DNA from: Chitinophaga sancti
GTDB lineage: Bacteria; Bacteroidota; Bacteroidia; Chitinophagales; Chitinophagaceae
NCBI RefSeq assembly: GCF_034424315.1
Contig: NZ_CP139972.1
Coordinates: 5,084,001 to 5,148,000 of the forward strand
Direction: 5' to 3'
DNA length: 64,000 nucleotides
This document shows, one piece after another, positions 25,384 to 33,751 of this stretch (position 1 is the first letter of the stretch; each line of letters opens with the position of its first letter). Below the pieces are notes generated by a model, which had not been told where the DNA came from, did no database searches, and worked only from the letters and a program-made list of their open reading frames with translations. A program made the position numbers and the translations under genes.

Positions 25384-26139
25384 ATGCACAATAAAATATA
25401 CAATTCTTTCATCGACAGGAAGGCAAAAGGAGTTAAATCCTTTGCAGTACTGATTGATCCGGATAAGGTAACTCCAGCAGGAGCAGCCGACCTGGCCGCT
25501 AAATGTACGGCAGCCAAGGTTGACTATATCTTTCTTGGAGGGAGCCTTGTGATTACCTCTCATCTAGACGAGTGTGTACAGCAGTTGAAATCCAACTGTG
25601 ATATACCAGTAGTTTTGTTTCCCGGAAGCCCCTCCCAGGTTTCCCGCTATGCAGATGCGCTGTTATATTTATCCTTAATCTCAGGCCGTAATCCGGAATT
25701 ACTCATTGGTCAGCACGTCATCTCTGCACCCGCAGTGAAGAAAAGCGGACTGGAAGTGATCTCCACCGGTTACATGGTCGTAGATGGAGGAGCACCTACA
25801 ACCGTATCCTACATCAGTAACACAACGCCTCTACCCGCAGACAAAGACGACATTGCCATGTGTACCGCCATCGCCGGCGAAATGCTTGGTCTTAAAGTAG
25901 TCTATATGGATGCCGGTAGCGGAGCCCGTAAACCCATTACTGAAAGTATGATTGCCCGTGTGGCTAGCCAGGTGAGCGCCCCTATCATTGTGGGCGGTGG
26001 TATCCGGGATGCTGAAAAAGCCTATCTGAACTGTAAAGCTGGTGCCGACATCATCGTAGTCGGAAATGCTATTGAAAAAGACGCTTCTTTAATTAAAGAA
26101 ATTGCAGATGCTGTACACGCAGCACCTGTGTTAAGATAA
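25384..26139 (+). CDS. Geranylgeranylglyceryl/heptaprenylglyceryl phosphate synthase (bacterial GGGPS)
   Basis: This 251-residue TIM-barrel prenyltransferase joins a polyprenyl diphosphate to glycerol-1-phosphate by an ether bond. Family motifs are clear: FAVLIDPDK (Asp25 for the metal), YIFLGGSL (about 48-55), ISTGYMVVDGG (about 125-135), VVYMDAGSGA and PIIVGGGIRD with IIVVGNAIE for phosphate binding near the C-terminus. This pattern is the second GGGPS group present in many Bacteroidota. In archaea the reaction starts membrane lipid synthesis; its bacterial role is not settled. ATG at 25384 follows an in-frame TTG and is chosen. The gene is monocistronic with its own promoter and terminator. 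A dxs gene for the isoprenoid precursor pathway lies 2 kb downstream. Confidence 0.92.
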   Translation: MHNKIYNSFIDRKAKGVKSFAVLIDPDKVTPAGAADLAAKCTAAKVDYIFLGGSLVITSHLDECVQQLKSNCDIPVVLFPGSPSQVSRYADALLYLSLISGRNPELLIGQHVISAPAVKKSGLEVISTGYMVVDGGAPTTVSYISNTTPLPADKDDIAMCTAIAGEMLGLKVVYMDAGSGARKPITESMIARVASQVSAPIIVGGGIRDAEKAYLNCKAGADIIVVGNAIEKDASLIKEIADAVHAAPVLR

Positions 26140-26162
26140 TAGCTCCTGCAACTAAAAAAATT

Positions 26163-26190
26163 AAAGTCCCCTCCGGAGAGGGGACTTTTT
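26163..26190 (+). terminator. Terminator of the GGGPS gene
   Basis: A perfect 11-bp stem (26163-26173 with 26178-26188, CGGA loop) ends in a T-run and lies 24 bp after the stop. Confidence 0.9.
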
Positions 26191-26225
26191 CTTGTGTATC
26201 TAAGTTTTAAACCTGCAGAATTGAA

Positions 26226-26954
26226 TCAGAGACTCATCATCTCCTTGAATTTAACCGCCTGCCTCCGGCTCACCTCAATCTTTTCACCCCCTCTCATTTC
26301 CAGCAATAAACCCCCATTGAAATAAGTATCTATCTTCTCTATCATCCTCAGGTTCACAATGTGCTTACGGTTTGCACGGAAAAAAGTCCGCTCATCCAAC
26401 CGCTCTTCCAGCGCATTCAATGATTTCAGAATCAATGGTTTGTTAGTTTCAAAATACACCCTTGCATAGTTCCCCACACTCTCAAACAGGCGAATTTCCT
26501 GCAACTTCACAAACCAGCAACGGTCTCCGTCTTTTACAAATACCTGGTCGTTTTCTGAAAGAATTGTCCTGATCGCGCCTACTTCGGCCTGTCTTTCCTT
26601 TTCTTCCTGCTGATGCAGTTTGTGTATGGCATCTGCCAGCCTTTTAGGCTCCACCGGTTTCAGCAGGTAGTCCAGGGCATTATACTCAAATGCTTTCAGC
26701 GCGTGTTCGTCGTATGCTGTGGTGAAAATAACCTGAGGAGCCTTCTCCAGCTCAGCCAGTAAGTCAAAACCAGTCTTATCAGGCATCTGGATATCCAGGA
26801 ACAGGAGATCCGGATGCAGGGTTTCAATCTTGTCCAGACCATCTTTTGCATTCACCGCTTCTCCCACCACCACAATTTCAGGATGGTCTGCCAGCAGCTT
26901 TTTGAGCTCACTTCTGGCTAGTCGTTCATCATCAATAATTAAAGCTTTTTTCAT
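26226..26954 (-). CDS. LytTR-family response regulator
   Basis: This 242-residue protein has a receiver domain (1-120) with the acidic pair in LIIDDERLARSE, phosphoacceptor Asp54 in LLFLDIQMPDKTG, and KPVEPKRLADAI at the end of the fold. The LytTR DNA-binding domain follows (about 140-240: FVKDGDRCWFVKLQEIRLFE, FFRANRKHIVNLRMIEKI). Phosphorylation by its partner kinase would switch on binding to direct-repeat promoters. The gene encoding a LytS-type kinase lies 94 bp upstream on the same strand. Target genes are unknown; the conserved architecture is complete. Confidence 0.95.
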   Translation of the reverse strand: MKKALIIDDERLARSELKKLLADHPEIVVVGEAVNAKDGLDKIETLHPDLLFLDIQMPDKTGFDLLAELEKAPQVIFTTAYDEHALKAFEYNALDYLLKPVEPKRLADAIHKLHQQEEKERQAEVGAIRTILSENDQVFVKDGDRCWFVKLQEIRLFESVGNYARVYFETNKPLILKSLNALEERLDERTFFRANRKHIVNLRMIEKIDTYFNGGLLLEMRGGEKIEVSRRQAVKFKEMMSL

Positions 26955-27048
26955 GAGCAGTTGCTTTGTTTTGATCGCTGCGCGTTACTATAAATCTAAG
27001 ATTTTTATTCAACTTGATGCGGGATACAGTCTTCAGCCGTTTCCCCCA

Positions 27049-28086
27049 CTATACCAATGGCATGACCACCCTCACCTCTACCATCTCCCCATCCTTATTA
27101 TAAATATTGAAAGATGCCCTGCTACCAAATAACATACTCAACCTTTGCCGCGTACTCTGGATCCCAAATCCAAATCCCGGCCCCGCTGCCGACAGTTGTC
27201 CCGTGTTCTCAATCGTGATCTCATGCTGCATATCCTTTACATGAGAACCGATAAACACCGTTCCTCCCGTAATAATCCTGGAAATACCATGCTTGATCGC
27301 ATTCTCTACCAGTGTTTGCAACATCATAGGAGGGATAGGCAATTCCAGTGTCTCAGGGTCTATATCATATTCTACTTTCAATCGTTCTTCGAAGCGGATC
27401 GTTTCCAGTGCCAGGTAATCCTTCACAATACTCAACTCATTTTCCAGGCTCACAGTTTCCGCTTTTTCTACCTGCATGGAACTGCGGAGTATATTCGACA
27501 ACTCTGTGATTGCCGTCCTTGCCCTTTGCGGGTTTTCGTCTACCAATGCCCGTATACTGTTAAGGGCGTTAAAGATAAAATGTGGATTCAGCTGTGATTT
27601 GATCGTCTTGAGCTCCAGCTCCTTTACCGTACTTTCCAGTTTTAACTTATCTACCTGGGTATTTCTGCTGCGGTCTATATAGTGCCACACAAAATAAATG
27701 AGCCACCAGATAGCCGTAATCAGGAAGATGGGAATGAGGAAATTGAAAGTTTTCAGATCTGCAAATGTGCGCTGCTGGCTCTGATCACGGAACAGGTTGC
27801 CGATAGAAATGTTCCCGGCATAAATGATGATCCCGGCCCCTACCGTCAATCCGAAGAATAACAGCATCTGGCTCTCAAAACTATACTGGAACCAGTTAAT
27901 ACGCTGTAACATGCTCCGGAGCGCATGAGTAGCCACGAGGCCAAAAAATATAATGAGTAATAAATTGACGGTGTATGACCGGTCTACACTTCCCAGGTAA
28001 GAGTAAGCGAAGAATATATTCACGACAAAATAAGCAGCCCATCCCGCTATCTGACACCACCAATATTTTGATATTCGTTTAAACAT
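27049..28086 (-). CDS. LytS-type sensor histidine kinase
   Basis: This 345-residue protein has four predicted membrane helices (about 12-30, 38-60, 75-98 and 110-135) and a short linker. A His_kinase domain has the phosphoacceptor His169 in QLNPHFIFNALNSIRA, and an HATPase_c domain (about 250-345) has TLVENAIKHGIS and GFGFGIQSTRQRLSMLFG. There is no large extracytoplasmic domain, so the signal is probably sensed in or near the membrane. A TATTTTTG box (28126-28119 on the minus strand) lies about 33 bp upstream of the ATG. It forms a two-gene system with the LytTR regulator downstream. Confidence 0.95.
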   Translation of the reverse strand: MFKRISKYWWCQIAGWAAYFVVNIFFAYSYLGSVDRSYTVNLLLIIFFGLVATHALRSMLQRINWFQYSFESQMLLFFGLTVGAGIIIYAGNISIGNLFRDQSQQRTFADLKTFNFLIPIFLITAIWWLIYFVWHYIDRSRNTQVDKLKLESTVKELELKTIKSQLNPHFIFNALNSIRALVDENPQRARTAITELSNILRSSMQVEKAETVSLENELSIVKDYLALETIRFEERLKVEYDIDPETLELPIPPMMLQTLVENAIKHGISRIITGGTVFIGSHVKDMQHEITIENTGQLSAAGPGFGFGIQSTRQRLSMLFGSRASFNIYNKDGEMVEVRVVMPLV

Positions 28087-28286
28087 CTATTTGAAATTAA
28101 TAAACAACTCCTACTTTTCAAAAATACCGTCAAAGGGTAGTGTATCATTTTGAATTCCCTAAAAATACCATTAGACAGTGGTATACTGCAACACGTGCAG
28201 ATGTACGGAATTCTCCAAGGCCAAATGGTTCTATGTGCTGATATTTGGCAAATGAATTGCTAAGTGCATACACACATTATTTATCG

Positions 28287-28294
28287 TACTTTTG
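28287..28294 (+). promoter_or_regulatory. -7 box of dxs
   Basis: TACTTTTG (TAnnTTTG) lies 27 bp upstream of the dxs ATG. No TTG at the standard -33 spacing is seen. Confidence 0.55.
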
Positions 28295-28321
28295 TGTATT
28301 AAAATCCTGCATCCAACAGAT

Positions 28322-30250
28322 ATGAACATTACGCCGGGCCCATTGCTGGGCAACATACAAACCCCTGCTGATTTGCGGAAGCTAAGTAAAGAACAACTGC
28401 ATGAGGTAAGTGAAGAACTCCGCCAGTTCATTATTGACGTGGTAAGCGTGCATGGTGGTCACTTTGCGGCCAGCCTTGGCGTAGTTGAACTTTCTGTAGC
28501 CCTGCACTATGTTTTCAATACCCCTTATGATCAGCTGGTATGGGATGTAGGTCATCAGGCATATGGACACAAAATCCTCACCGGCAGAAGAGATGTGTTC
28601 TATACTAACCGCAAATACCACGGTATCAGTGGTTTCCCAAAAAGAGAAGAAAGTCCCTACGACACCTTTGGTGTTGGTCACTCTTCCACCTCCCTTTCCG
28701 CTGCCCTGGGTATGGCCATCGCCTCCAAGTTCAAAGGAGAAACCGACCGCCAGCATATAGCTGTGATTGGTGATGGTGCTATGACCGCCGGTATGGCCTT
28801 CGAAGCCCTCAACCATGCAGGCGTAGCCAATGCCAACGTGCTTTTTATCCTCAACGATAACTGCATGTCCATTGACCCTAACGTAGGCGCACTCAAAGAA
28901 TACCTGACCGATATTACCACCTCGCCTACCTATAACAAGTTTCGTGATGACGTGTGGCACCTGCTGGGCAAACTCCCTGTGGGTAAACGCTTTACCCGCG
29001 ATATGGCCTCCAAACTGGAAGCAGGAATCAAAGGCGTGGTATCCGGCTCCAGCAATCTCTTTGAATCCCTGAAACTCCGCTACTTCGGTCCAATCGATGG
29101 GCATAATATCATTAAACTGGTAGATACCCTGCAGGACCTCAAAGATATTCCCGGCCCTAAACTGCTTCATATCGTTACCACCAAGGGTAAAGGTTATGCA
29201 CTGGCAGAAAAGGACCAGACTACCTGGCACGCACCCGGCCTGTTCGACAAGATCACGGGCGAAATCTTCAAAAAAATACCCGATAAGCCACAAGCTCCTA
29301 AATACCAGGATGTGTTTGGGCATACGATCATAGAACTCGCAGAGCAGAACAATACCATTATGGGTATTACCCCTGCCATGCCTTCCGGCTCCTCCCTCAA
29401 ATACATGATGGAAAAGATGCCGGACCGTGCCTTCGACGTAGGCATTTGTGAACAACATGCCGTTACCCTCTCTGCCGGTCTGGCTACGCAGGGTATGCGG
29501 GTGTTCTGTACCATCTACTCTTCCTTCTTCCAGCGTGCATACGATCAGGCTTTGCATGACGTAGCCATCCAGAAACTCCCTGTAGTATTCTGCCTGGACC
29601 GTGCGGGCCTGGTAGGTGAAGATGGTCCTACTCACCATGGCGTGTACGACATCGCCTATATGCGCTGTGTACCGAATGTGGTGATCAGCTCCCCGATGAA
29701 CGAAGAGGAACTGCGTAATCTCATGTATTCCTCCCAGTTGTCCACACAGCAACTGCCTTTCGTGATCCGCTACCCGAGAGGACAGGGCGTAATGCCTGAT
29801 TGGCGCCAGCCTTTCAAAGAAATTAAAATAGGTACCGGCCGCAAAATTCGCAACGGTAAAGATATCGCCATCCTCTCCCTGGGTCCTGTAGGTAATTTCG
29901 TAACCGAAGCCTGCAAAAACCTGCTGGTAGAAGACCTGCAACCTGCTCACTACGATATGCGCTTTGTAAAGCCGCTGGACGAAACCATGCTGCATGAAAT
30001 ATTCAGCCAGTACGATAAAGTGATTACTGTAGAAGACCATGCTATCACCGGTGGTTTTGGTAGTGCGGTGCTGGAATTTATGGTAGATCATGGGTATACG
30101 GCAAAGGTGAAACGCCTGGGCATCCCGGATCGTATCATTGAGCATGGTAAGCCTGAAGAACTACACCGTGAGTGTGGGTTTGATGCTGCGGGTATTGCAA
30201 CAACCGTGAGAGAAATGCTGAAAGACAAAGTAACAGTAACAGCTATCTGA
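28322..30250 (+). CDS. dxs: 1-deoxy-D-xylulose-5-phosphate synthase
   Basis: This 642-residue thiamine-diphosphate enzyme condenses pyruvate and glyceraldehyde 3-phosphate, the first step of the MEP isoprenoid pathway. The N-terminal domain has HGGHFAASLGVVELSVALHY and the ThDP motif IAVIGDGAMTAGMAFEALNH. The central part contains GICEQHAVTLSAGLATQGMR with the catalytic glutamate, and LDRAGLVGEDGPTHHGVYD, both typical of DXS. The C-terminal domain ends normally. ATG at 28322 gives the usual start; an in-frame TTG at 28292 lies in the promoter. A terminator follows, so the downstream reductase is probably separately expressed. Long antisense frames across this gene are coding shadows. Confidence 0.97.
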   Translation: MNITPGPLLGNIQTPADLRKLSKEQLHEVSEELRQFIIDVVSVHGGHFAASLGVVELSVALHYVFNTPYDQLVWDVGHQAYGHKILTGRRDVFYTNRKYHGISGFPKREESPYDTFGVGHSSTSLSAALGMAIASKFKGETDRQHIAVIGDGAMTAGMAFEALNHAGVANANVLFILNDNCMSIDPNVGALKEYLTDITTSPTYNKFRDDVWHLLGKLPVGKRFTRDMASKLEAGIKGVVSGSSNLFESLKLRYFGPIDGHNIIKLVDTLQDLKDIPGPKLLHIVTTKGKGYALAEKDQTTWHAPGLFDKITGEIFKKIPDKPQAPKYQDVFGHTIIELAEQNNTIMGITPAMPSGSSLKYMMEKMPDRAFDVGICEQHAVTLSAGLATQGMRVFCTIYSSFFQRAYDQALHDVAIQKLPVVFCLDRAGLVGEDGPTHHGVYDIAYMRCVPNVVISSPMNEEELRNLMYSSQLSTQQLPFVIRYPRGQGVMPDWRQPFKEIKIGTGRKIRNGKDIAILSLGPVGNFVTEACKNLLVEDLQPAHYDMRFVKPLDETMLHEIFSQYDKVITVEDHAITGGFGSAVLEFMVDHGYTAKVKRLGIPDRIIEHGKPEELHRECGFDAAGIATTVREMLKDKVTVTAI

Positions 30251-30274
30251 TAGCGTAACAATAATATGCTCATT

Positions 30275-30309
30275 AAAACGCTTTTGCCTTCGGTAGAAGC
30301 GTTTTTTTT
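30275..30309 (+). terminator. Terminator of dxs
   Basis: AAAACGCTT pairs with AAGCGTTTT (30275-30283 with 30297-30305), and the stem extends by five more pairs around a TTC loop. A run of eight T follows. Confidence 0.9.
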
Positions 30310-30366
30310 GTATGGCAGCTGTAGAGAATTGCTAAGATGCTTTTGTGAAAGTGATAAATTTGCGAA

Positions 30367-31401
30367 ATGTATTTACAGCTTCAGATCACTGCCATCATAA
30401 AGGAAACACCTGATGCCTTCACTTACAGGTTTCAGCCTGTGAATGGCGCACCGGTGGCCTACGAAGCAGGGCAGTTCCTCACCTTTCTTATCGAACTGCA
30501 TGGTGTAGCATATCGTCGTTCCTACTCTTTCAGCTCTGCACCCGGTATTGACCCGGATATCGCTGTTACAATACGCCGCAAAGAAAACGGTGCAATCTCC
30601 CGTTATATACTGGATCACTGGAAAACAGGAGACATTGTCACTACCTTACAGCCTTCCGGCAGGTTCACCCTGAATGAAGTACCTGATTCTCCTTTCGATA
30701 TCTTCCTGTTAGGTGCAGGCAGCGGGATCACCCCACTTTTTTCCCTGCTTAAATATATCCTGCATCATCATCAACATGCACATATCAAACTGTTTTATAG
30801 CAGCCCAACGAAGGAACGCACCATCTTCCACGAACAGCTGCAATTATTAAATGAACAATACCGAGATCAACTCCATATCATATACCTCTTCAGTGCCGAA
30901 GGCATCATTCGCAGAATGAGCAATGGACTGCTGGAACCACTGGTAAAAGCACAAACAAAGTATGCCACTGAATTATCGCAATTCTTTGTATGCGGTCCCC
31001 CGGAATATATGCGTATGGCCCTGCTCACACTGACCTTTATGGGTTATAGCCAGCAGCAGCAACACAAAGAAAACTTTGTAGTAGATACAGCTCCCCAGCT
31101 GGCACGCATCGGCACGCCAACAGATAGCACGATCAAAACAGTGCTGATCAAAAAAGGCAATGAAAGCTACGAGCTAAAACTACCAGGCAATAAGAATATA
31201 TTGTCTGAAGCATTAGCCCAGGGCATTACACTACCTTATAGCTGTAAAGGAGGAGTTTGTGGCTCCTGTACAGCACGATGTACACAGGGAACAATATGGA
31301 TGGCCTTGAATGAAGTGCTCACTGAAAAAGAGATAGCACAAGGCTACCGGCTTACCTGCACAGGATATGCAGTAAGTGAGACTGTCGTTATAGAAATTTG
31401 A
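30367..31401 (+). CDS. PaaE-like ferredoxin reductase with C-terminal 2Fe-2S domain
   Basis: This 344-residue protein combines a flavin-binding domain (about 1-105, RSYSFSSAPG at 51-60), an NAD(P)-binding domain (about 110-225, GAGSGITP at 116-123, FFVCGPPEYM) and a plant-type 2Fe-2S ferredoxin domain (about 255-344). The cluster ligands are Cys293, Cys298, Cys301 and Cys331 (CKGGVCGSC, then a distant Cys). The order matches the reductase component of ring-hydroxylating systems such as PaaE. No oxygenase subunits adjoin, so it may serve another monooxygenase or desaturase. It starts 116 bp after dxs and is downstream of the dxs terminator. Confidence 0.9.
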   Translation: MYLQLQITAIIKETPDAFTYRFQPVNGAPVAYEAGQFLTFLIELHGVAYRRSYSFSSAPGIDPDIAVTIRRKENGAISRYILDHWKTGDIVTTLQPSGRFTLNEVPDSPFDIFLLGAGSGITPLFSLLKYILHHHQHAHIKLFYSSPTKERTIFHEQLQLLNEQYRDQLHIIYLFSAEGIIRRMSNGLLEPLVKAQTKYATELSQFFVCGPPEYMRMALLTLTFMGYSQQQQHKENFVVDTAPQLARIGTPTDSTIKTVLIKKGNESYELKLPGNKNILSEALAQGITLPYSCKGGVCGSCTARCTQGTIWMALNEVLTEKEIAQGYRLTCTGYAVSETVVIEI

Positions 31402-31517
31402 TACCCCTATGCCGGAAGTTTGAACAAAAGCTAATTCTATTTAAATCAAAAAACAGCAAGAACTACCCTGTCTATAACAATAGCATAAAAAATCTTATTC
31501 TATGTAAACCAGCAAGG

Positions 31518-31892
31518 TTATGAAAAAGCGGAAAATGCGTTGAATTCTTCCTGCAACTCGTTATATAGCTTTCTGAACGTTTGCATACGATCTTCCATTG
31601 TGGAGCAGTCATCCACGGGGCGGTCATCGTGTAGAACGGCGAGCTGGCCATTGTTGGAGATCTTTTTAGCGCACTGCTTTAAGTCGTGGAACATCTCATC
31701 CGATACCTCTAACTGACGGATGAACTGATTTTGAAAATGCTCAATCTGGGCCAGAGAATCTTCGTCTGATTTTTTGTTAGATAACAATTCAAGACGATTT
31801 TGCATTGACCGGAGGGTATCTCTGGAACTATTCACTTCTACCTTCCAGTCCTGAATCTGTTCAAGCTCTGATGTTTGTGCTGAAACTTCCAT
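31518..31892 (-). CDS. Small coiled-coil protein of unknown function
   Basis: This 124-residue protein is acidic, lacks a signal peptide and is predicted to be almost entirely helical. Heptad-like leucine and isoleucine spacing runs through TLRSMQNRLELLSNKKSDED and QIEHFQNQFIRQLEVSDEMF, and a final helix has MQTFRKLYNELQEEF. Two cysteines (in KQCAKK and DDCSTM) are present. I do not recognise a family. It stands alone between the PaaE-like gene and a terminator. It could be a structural or adaptor protein; no function is proposed. Confidence 0.65.
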   Translation of the reverse strand: MEVSAQTSELEQIQDWKVEVNSSRDTLRSMQNRLELLSNKKSDEDSLAQIEHFQNQFIRQLEVSDEMFHDLKQCAKKISNNGQLAVLHDDRPVDDCSTMEDRMQTFRKLYNELQEEFNAFSAFS

Positions 31893-32002
31893 GTGTATTG
31901 ATTTTGCTGTGAAATAATTAGCGGATCAATCATGCTTCCCTTGCTTAATACAAGTCCTGTTTTAGAACACCTTTCTAAGGTACAAACCTTTTTAGCAATA
32001 GA

Positions 32003-32036
32003 AAAAGGCAATTTGCTTTTTAACAAATTGCCTTTT
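32003..32036. terminator. Bidirectional terminator downstream of the gene remnant
   Basis: A perfect 13-bp stem (32003-32015 with 32024-32036) has A and T runs on both sides. It lies 33 bp after the stop of the broken frame at 32069-32258 (minus strand). Confidence 0.85.
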
Positions 32037-32068
32037 CCTGATATATGGGTGCTTTTTACCTACCCTTC

Positions 32069-32258
32069 TTAGTGGAGTTGCAATCGAATTAAATTATTGA
32101 TGGCAACTTCAGCATTTATCACTGTTAATGCCTGTATCTGCACCTCATGAGGATATCTATTTTTTATCGCAGGTAAGCGTTGTACATCCAGATCACTTTT
32201 CCTGCTCGCGGATATAAGTGGTGATTAAATCACGGGCCGCAATAATTTCAATACACTT
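32069..32258 (-). pseudogene. Remnant of a small gene broken by a one-base frameshift
   Basis: Directly after the osmC stop, two minus-strand frames read as parts of one protein. Frame A (32258-32193, 22 codons) has IEIIAARDLITTYIREQEK and a TGA. Frame B, usable from about 32200 down to a TAA at 32071-32069, continues with SDLDVQRLPAIKNRYPHEVQ and INAEVAINNLIRLQLH. A single extra base in the A-run of GAAAAG would join the two. Neither frame has a good start codon, and a terminator follows, so this looks like the C-terminal remnant of a lost gene. The family is not recognised. A sequencing error is an alternative for the frameshift, but not for the missing start. The rest of the 31893-32256 gap shows nothing else. 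Confidence 0.55.
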
Positions 32259-32667
32259 ACGCTAAACTCGCATCCAGTGTAATCTCAGTATTCAACAGCT
32301 TGGAAATCGGACAATTCGTTCTCGCTTCCTCCGCCAGTTCTGCAAACTTCGCTGCATCCAGGCCCGGCACCGTCGCTTTCAGTTCCAGGTGACTCCCCGT
32401 TACCGCACCATTCTCCAGGGTCACCGTCGCTTTCGTATCCAGGTTCTCAGGCGTAAATCCCGCGCCGGAGATCAGGAAACTCAGTTTCATTGTAAAACAG
32501 CCCGCATGCGCAGCTGCAATCAGTTCTTCAGGGTTTGTACCATTGCCATCCTCAAAACGGCTCTTATAAGAATACGGGGTACTGTTCAGCACAGTGGATT
32601 GTGTAGTAACTGTTCCTTTCCCATCCTTGCCTGTACCTTGCCAGTTAGCAGAAGCATTTCTCTTCAT
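32257..32667 (-). CDS. OsmC family peroxiredoxin
   Basis: This 136-residue protein has the OsmC/Ohr fold with both redox cysteines: Cys57 in AAAHAGCFTMKLSF and Cys119 in TNCPISKLLN. NPEELIAAAHAG, before the first cysteine, is also typical. It reduces organic hydroperoxides, using a dithiol partner such as a lipoylated protein. Length and start (MKRNASANWQGTGKDGKGTV) match the OsmC subgroup. Its stop abuts a frameshifted gene remnant. The YceI gene lies upstream on the same strand, behind a terminator. Confidence 0.94.
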   Translation of the reverse strand: MKRNASANWQGTGKDGKGTVTTQSTVLNSTPYSYKSRFEDGNGTNPEELIAAAHAGCFTMKLSFLISGAGFTPENLDTKATVTLENGAVTGSHLELKATVPGLDAAKFAELAEEARTNCPISKLLNTEITLDASLA

Positions 32668-32781
32668 GATTCAGTTTTTTGTGAAGTTTAAATAATGTAT
32701 TTGTAGGGATCTCTAAATTACTACTTCTTTTATTCTTCCCAACTCCGCACCCACGTAGATTTTTCTCTACATACAGGGAAC

Positions 32782-32808
32782 AAAAAAGCCGCCCCGGCCG
32801 GGGCGGCT
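32782..32808 (-). terminator. Leftward terminator downstream of the YceI gene
   Basis: A perfect 9-bp GC-rich stem (32787-32795 with 32800-32808, GGCC loop) is followed on the minus strand by six T. It lies about 150 bp after the yceI stop. Confidence 0.85.
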
Positions 32809-32815
32809 ACTCACT

Positions 32816-32945
32816 ATTTCTGGCAATCTATCCTTCAAAAAAAGTTATGTTCCAAAGGCCACACATTTTCCACACACACTGCTTCGATTGTATTATTGCT
32901 TATTCCGTTCTGCTGTTACTTAATTCCAGTCGGATTGCCAGAAAT
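32816..32945. repeat. Pair of 13-bp inverted repeats flanking 104 bp
   Basis: ATTTCTGGCAATC (32816-32828) recurs as its exact complement GATTGCCAGAAAT (32933-32945). The region lies between the YceI terminator and the YceI stop. It has no coding frame and might be a small miniature element or an RNA stem with a long loop. Confidence 0.5.
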
Positions 32946-32961
32946 CTTCCACTATTCCTGA

Positions 32962-33489
32962 TTACGCTTGCTTCACTAACTGCACACTTGCCAGCAGTTT
33001 TACCTCTTCACCCAATAACAGACCACCATTGTCGGTAGGACCGTTGAATGTAATGCCGTACTCTTTTCTCGCGATTTTACCTTTTACTTCAAAGCCAGCC
33101 TTGGTCTGTCCATATGGATCCTTAACGATACCGCTGAACTCTACATCCAGTTCTACTGGTTTGGTCACACCACGCATTGTCAGGTCACCAGTTACTTTAT
33201 AACGCTCGTCGTCTACTTTCTTAACACCGGTAGACACGAAATTCAGTTTAGGATATTGTGCTGCATGGAAGAAATCTTCTGCCTGCAGGTGCTGATCACG
33301 TTGCTCATTATTAGTAGTGATGCCAGCTACTTCAGCTTCGAACGCAATCTTAGCATCAGCAAAATCATCGCTGCTGCTTTCTACAGTAGCATCATACTTT
33401 TTGAAATAACCAGTTACGTTTGTGATCATCAGATGCTTAATCTTGAATTCTACATCACTGTGAGATTGATCAATTTTCCAGATTGCCAT
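32962..33489 (-). CDS. YceI family protein
   Basis: This 175-residue protein has the YceI lipocalin-like barrel. The characteristic start is MAIWKIDQSHSDVEFKIKHL, followed by VTGYFKKYDATVESSS, a strand with YKVTGDLTMRGVTKPVELDV and GKIARKEYGITFN. YceI proteins bind isoprenoid or other long hydrophobic molecules in a barrel. No signal peptide is present, so this form is probably cytoplasmic. The gene stands alone with its own terminator. Its partner ligand is unknown, though ubiquinone- or menaquinone-like isoprenoids are plausible from the family. Confidence 0.93.
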   Translation of the reverse strand: MAIWKIDQSHSDVEFKIKHLMITNVTGYFKKYDATVESSSDDFADAKIAFEAEVAGITTNNEQRDQHLQAEDFFHAAQYPKLNFVSTGVKKVDDERYKVTGDLTMRGVTKPVELDVEFSGIVKDPYGQTKAGFEVKGKIARKEYGITFNGPTDNGGLLLGEEVKLLASVQLVKQA

Positions 33490-33751
33490 AAAATAAGAGT
33501 TTTAGTTTTTTTGAATGTTTTTAAATATCTGAAGGATTAATTGCCTTGTTCGTTGTTTGATGATGTAAAATTACTCGTTGCAACAAATATTCGGAATGGA
33601 TAAAAAGATGAAAGTGGTGGACTTTTTTATTTCAAGTAATTAATGAATTGATTATCAATAAAAAAGTTTCAACCTTTTTTAATTTGGATAGGGAAGAAAA
33701 CCGGCTGCATTACAATTTTCGATTGCAGCGGGGGCAAACCAGTCATATTTA

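Noticed and set aside
28382..30145. 587-codon open frame opposite dxs
   Set aside because: It lies entirely antisense to a clear full-length dxs, reads as low-quality protein and has no family motif; it is a codon-bias shadow.
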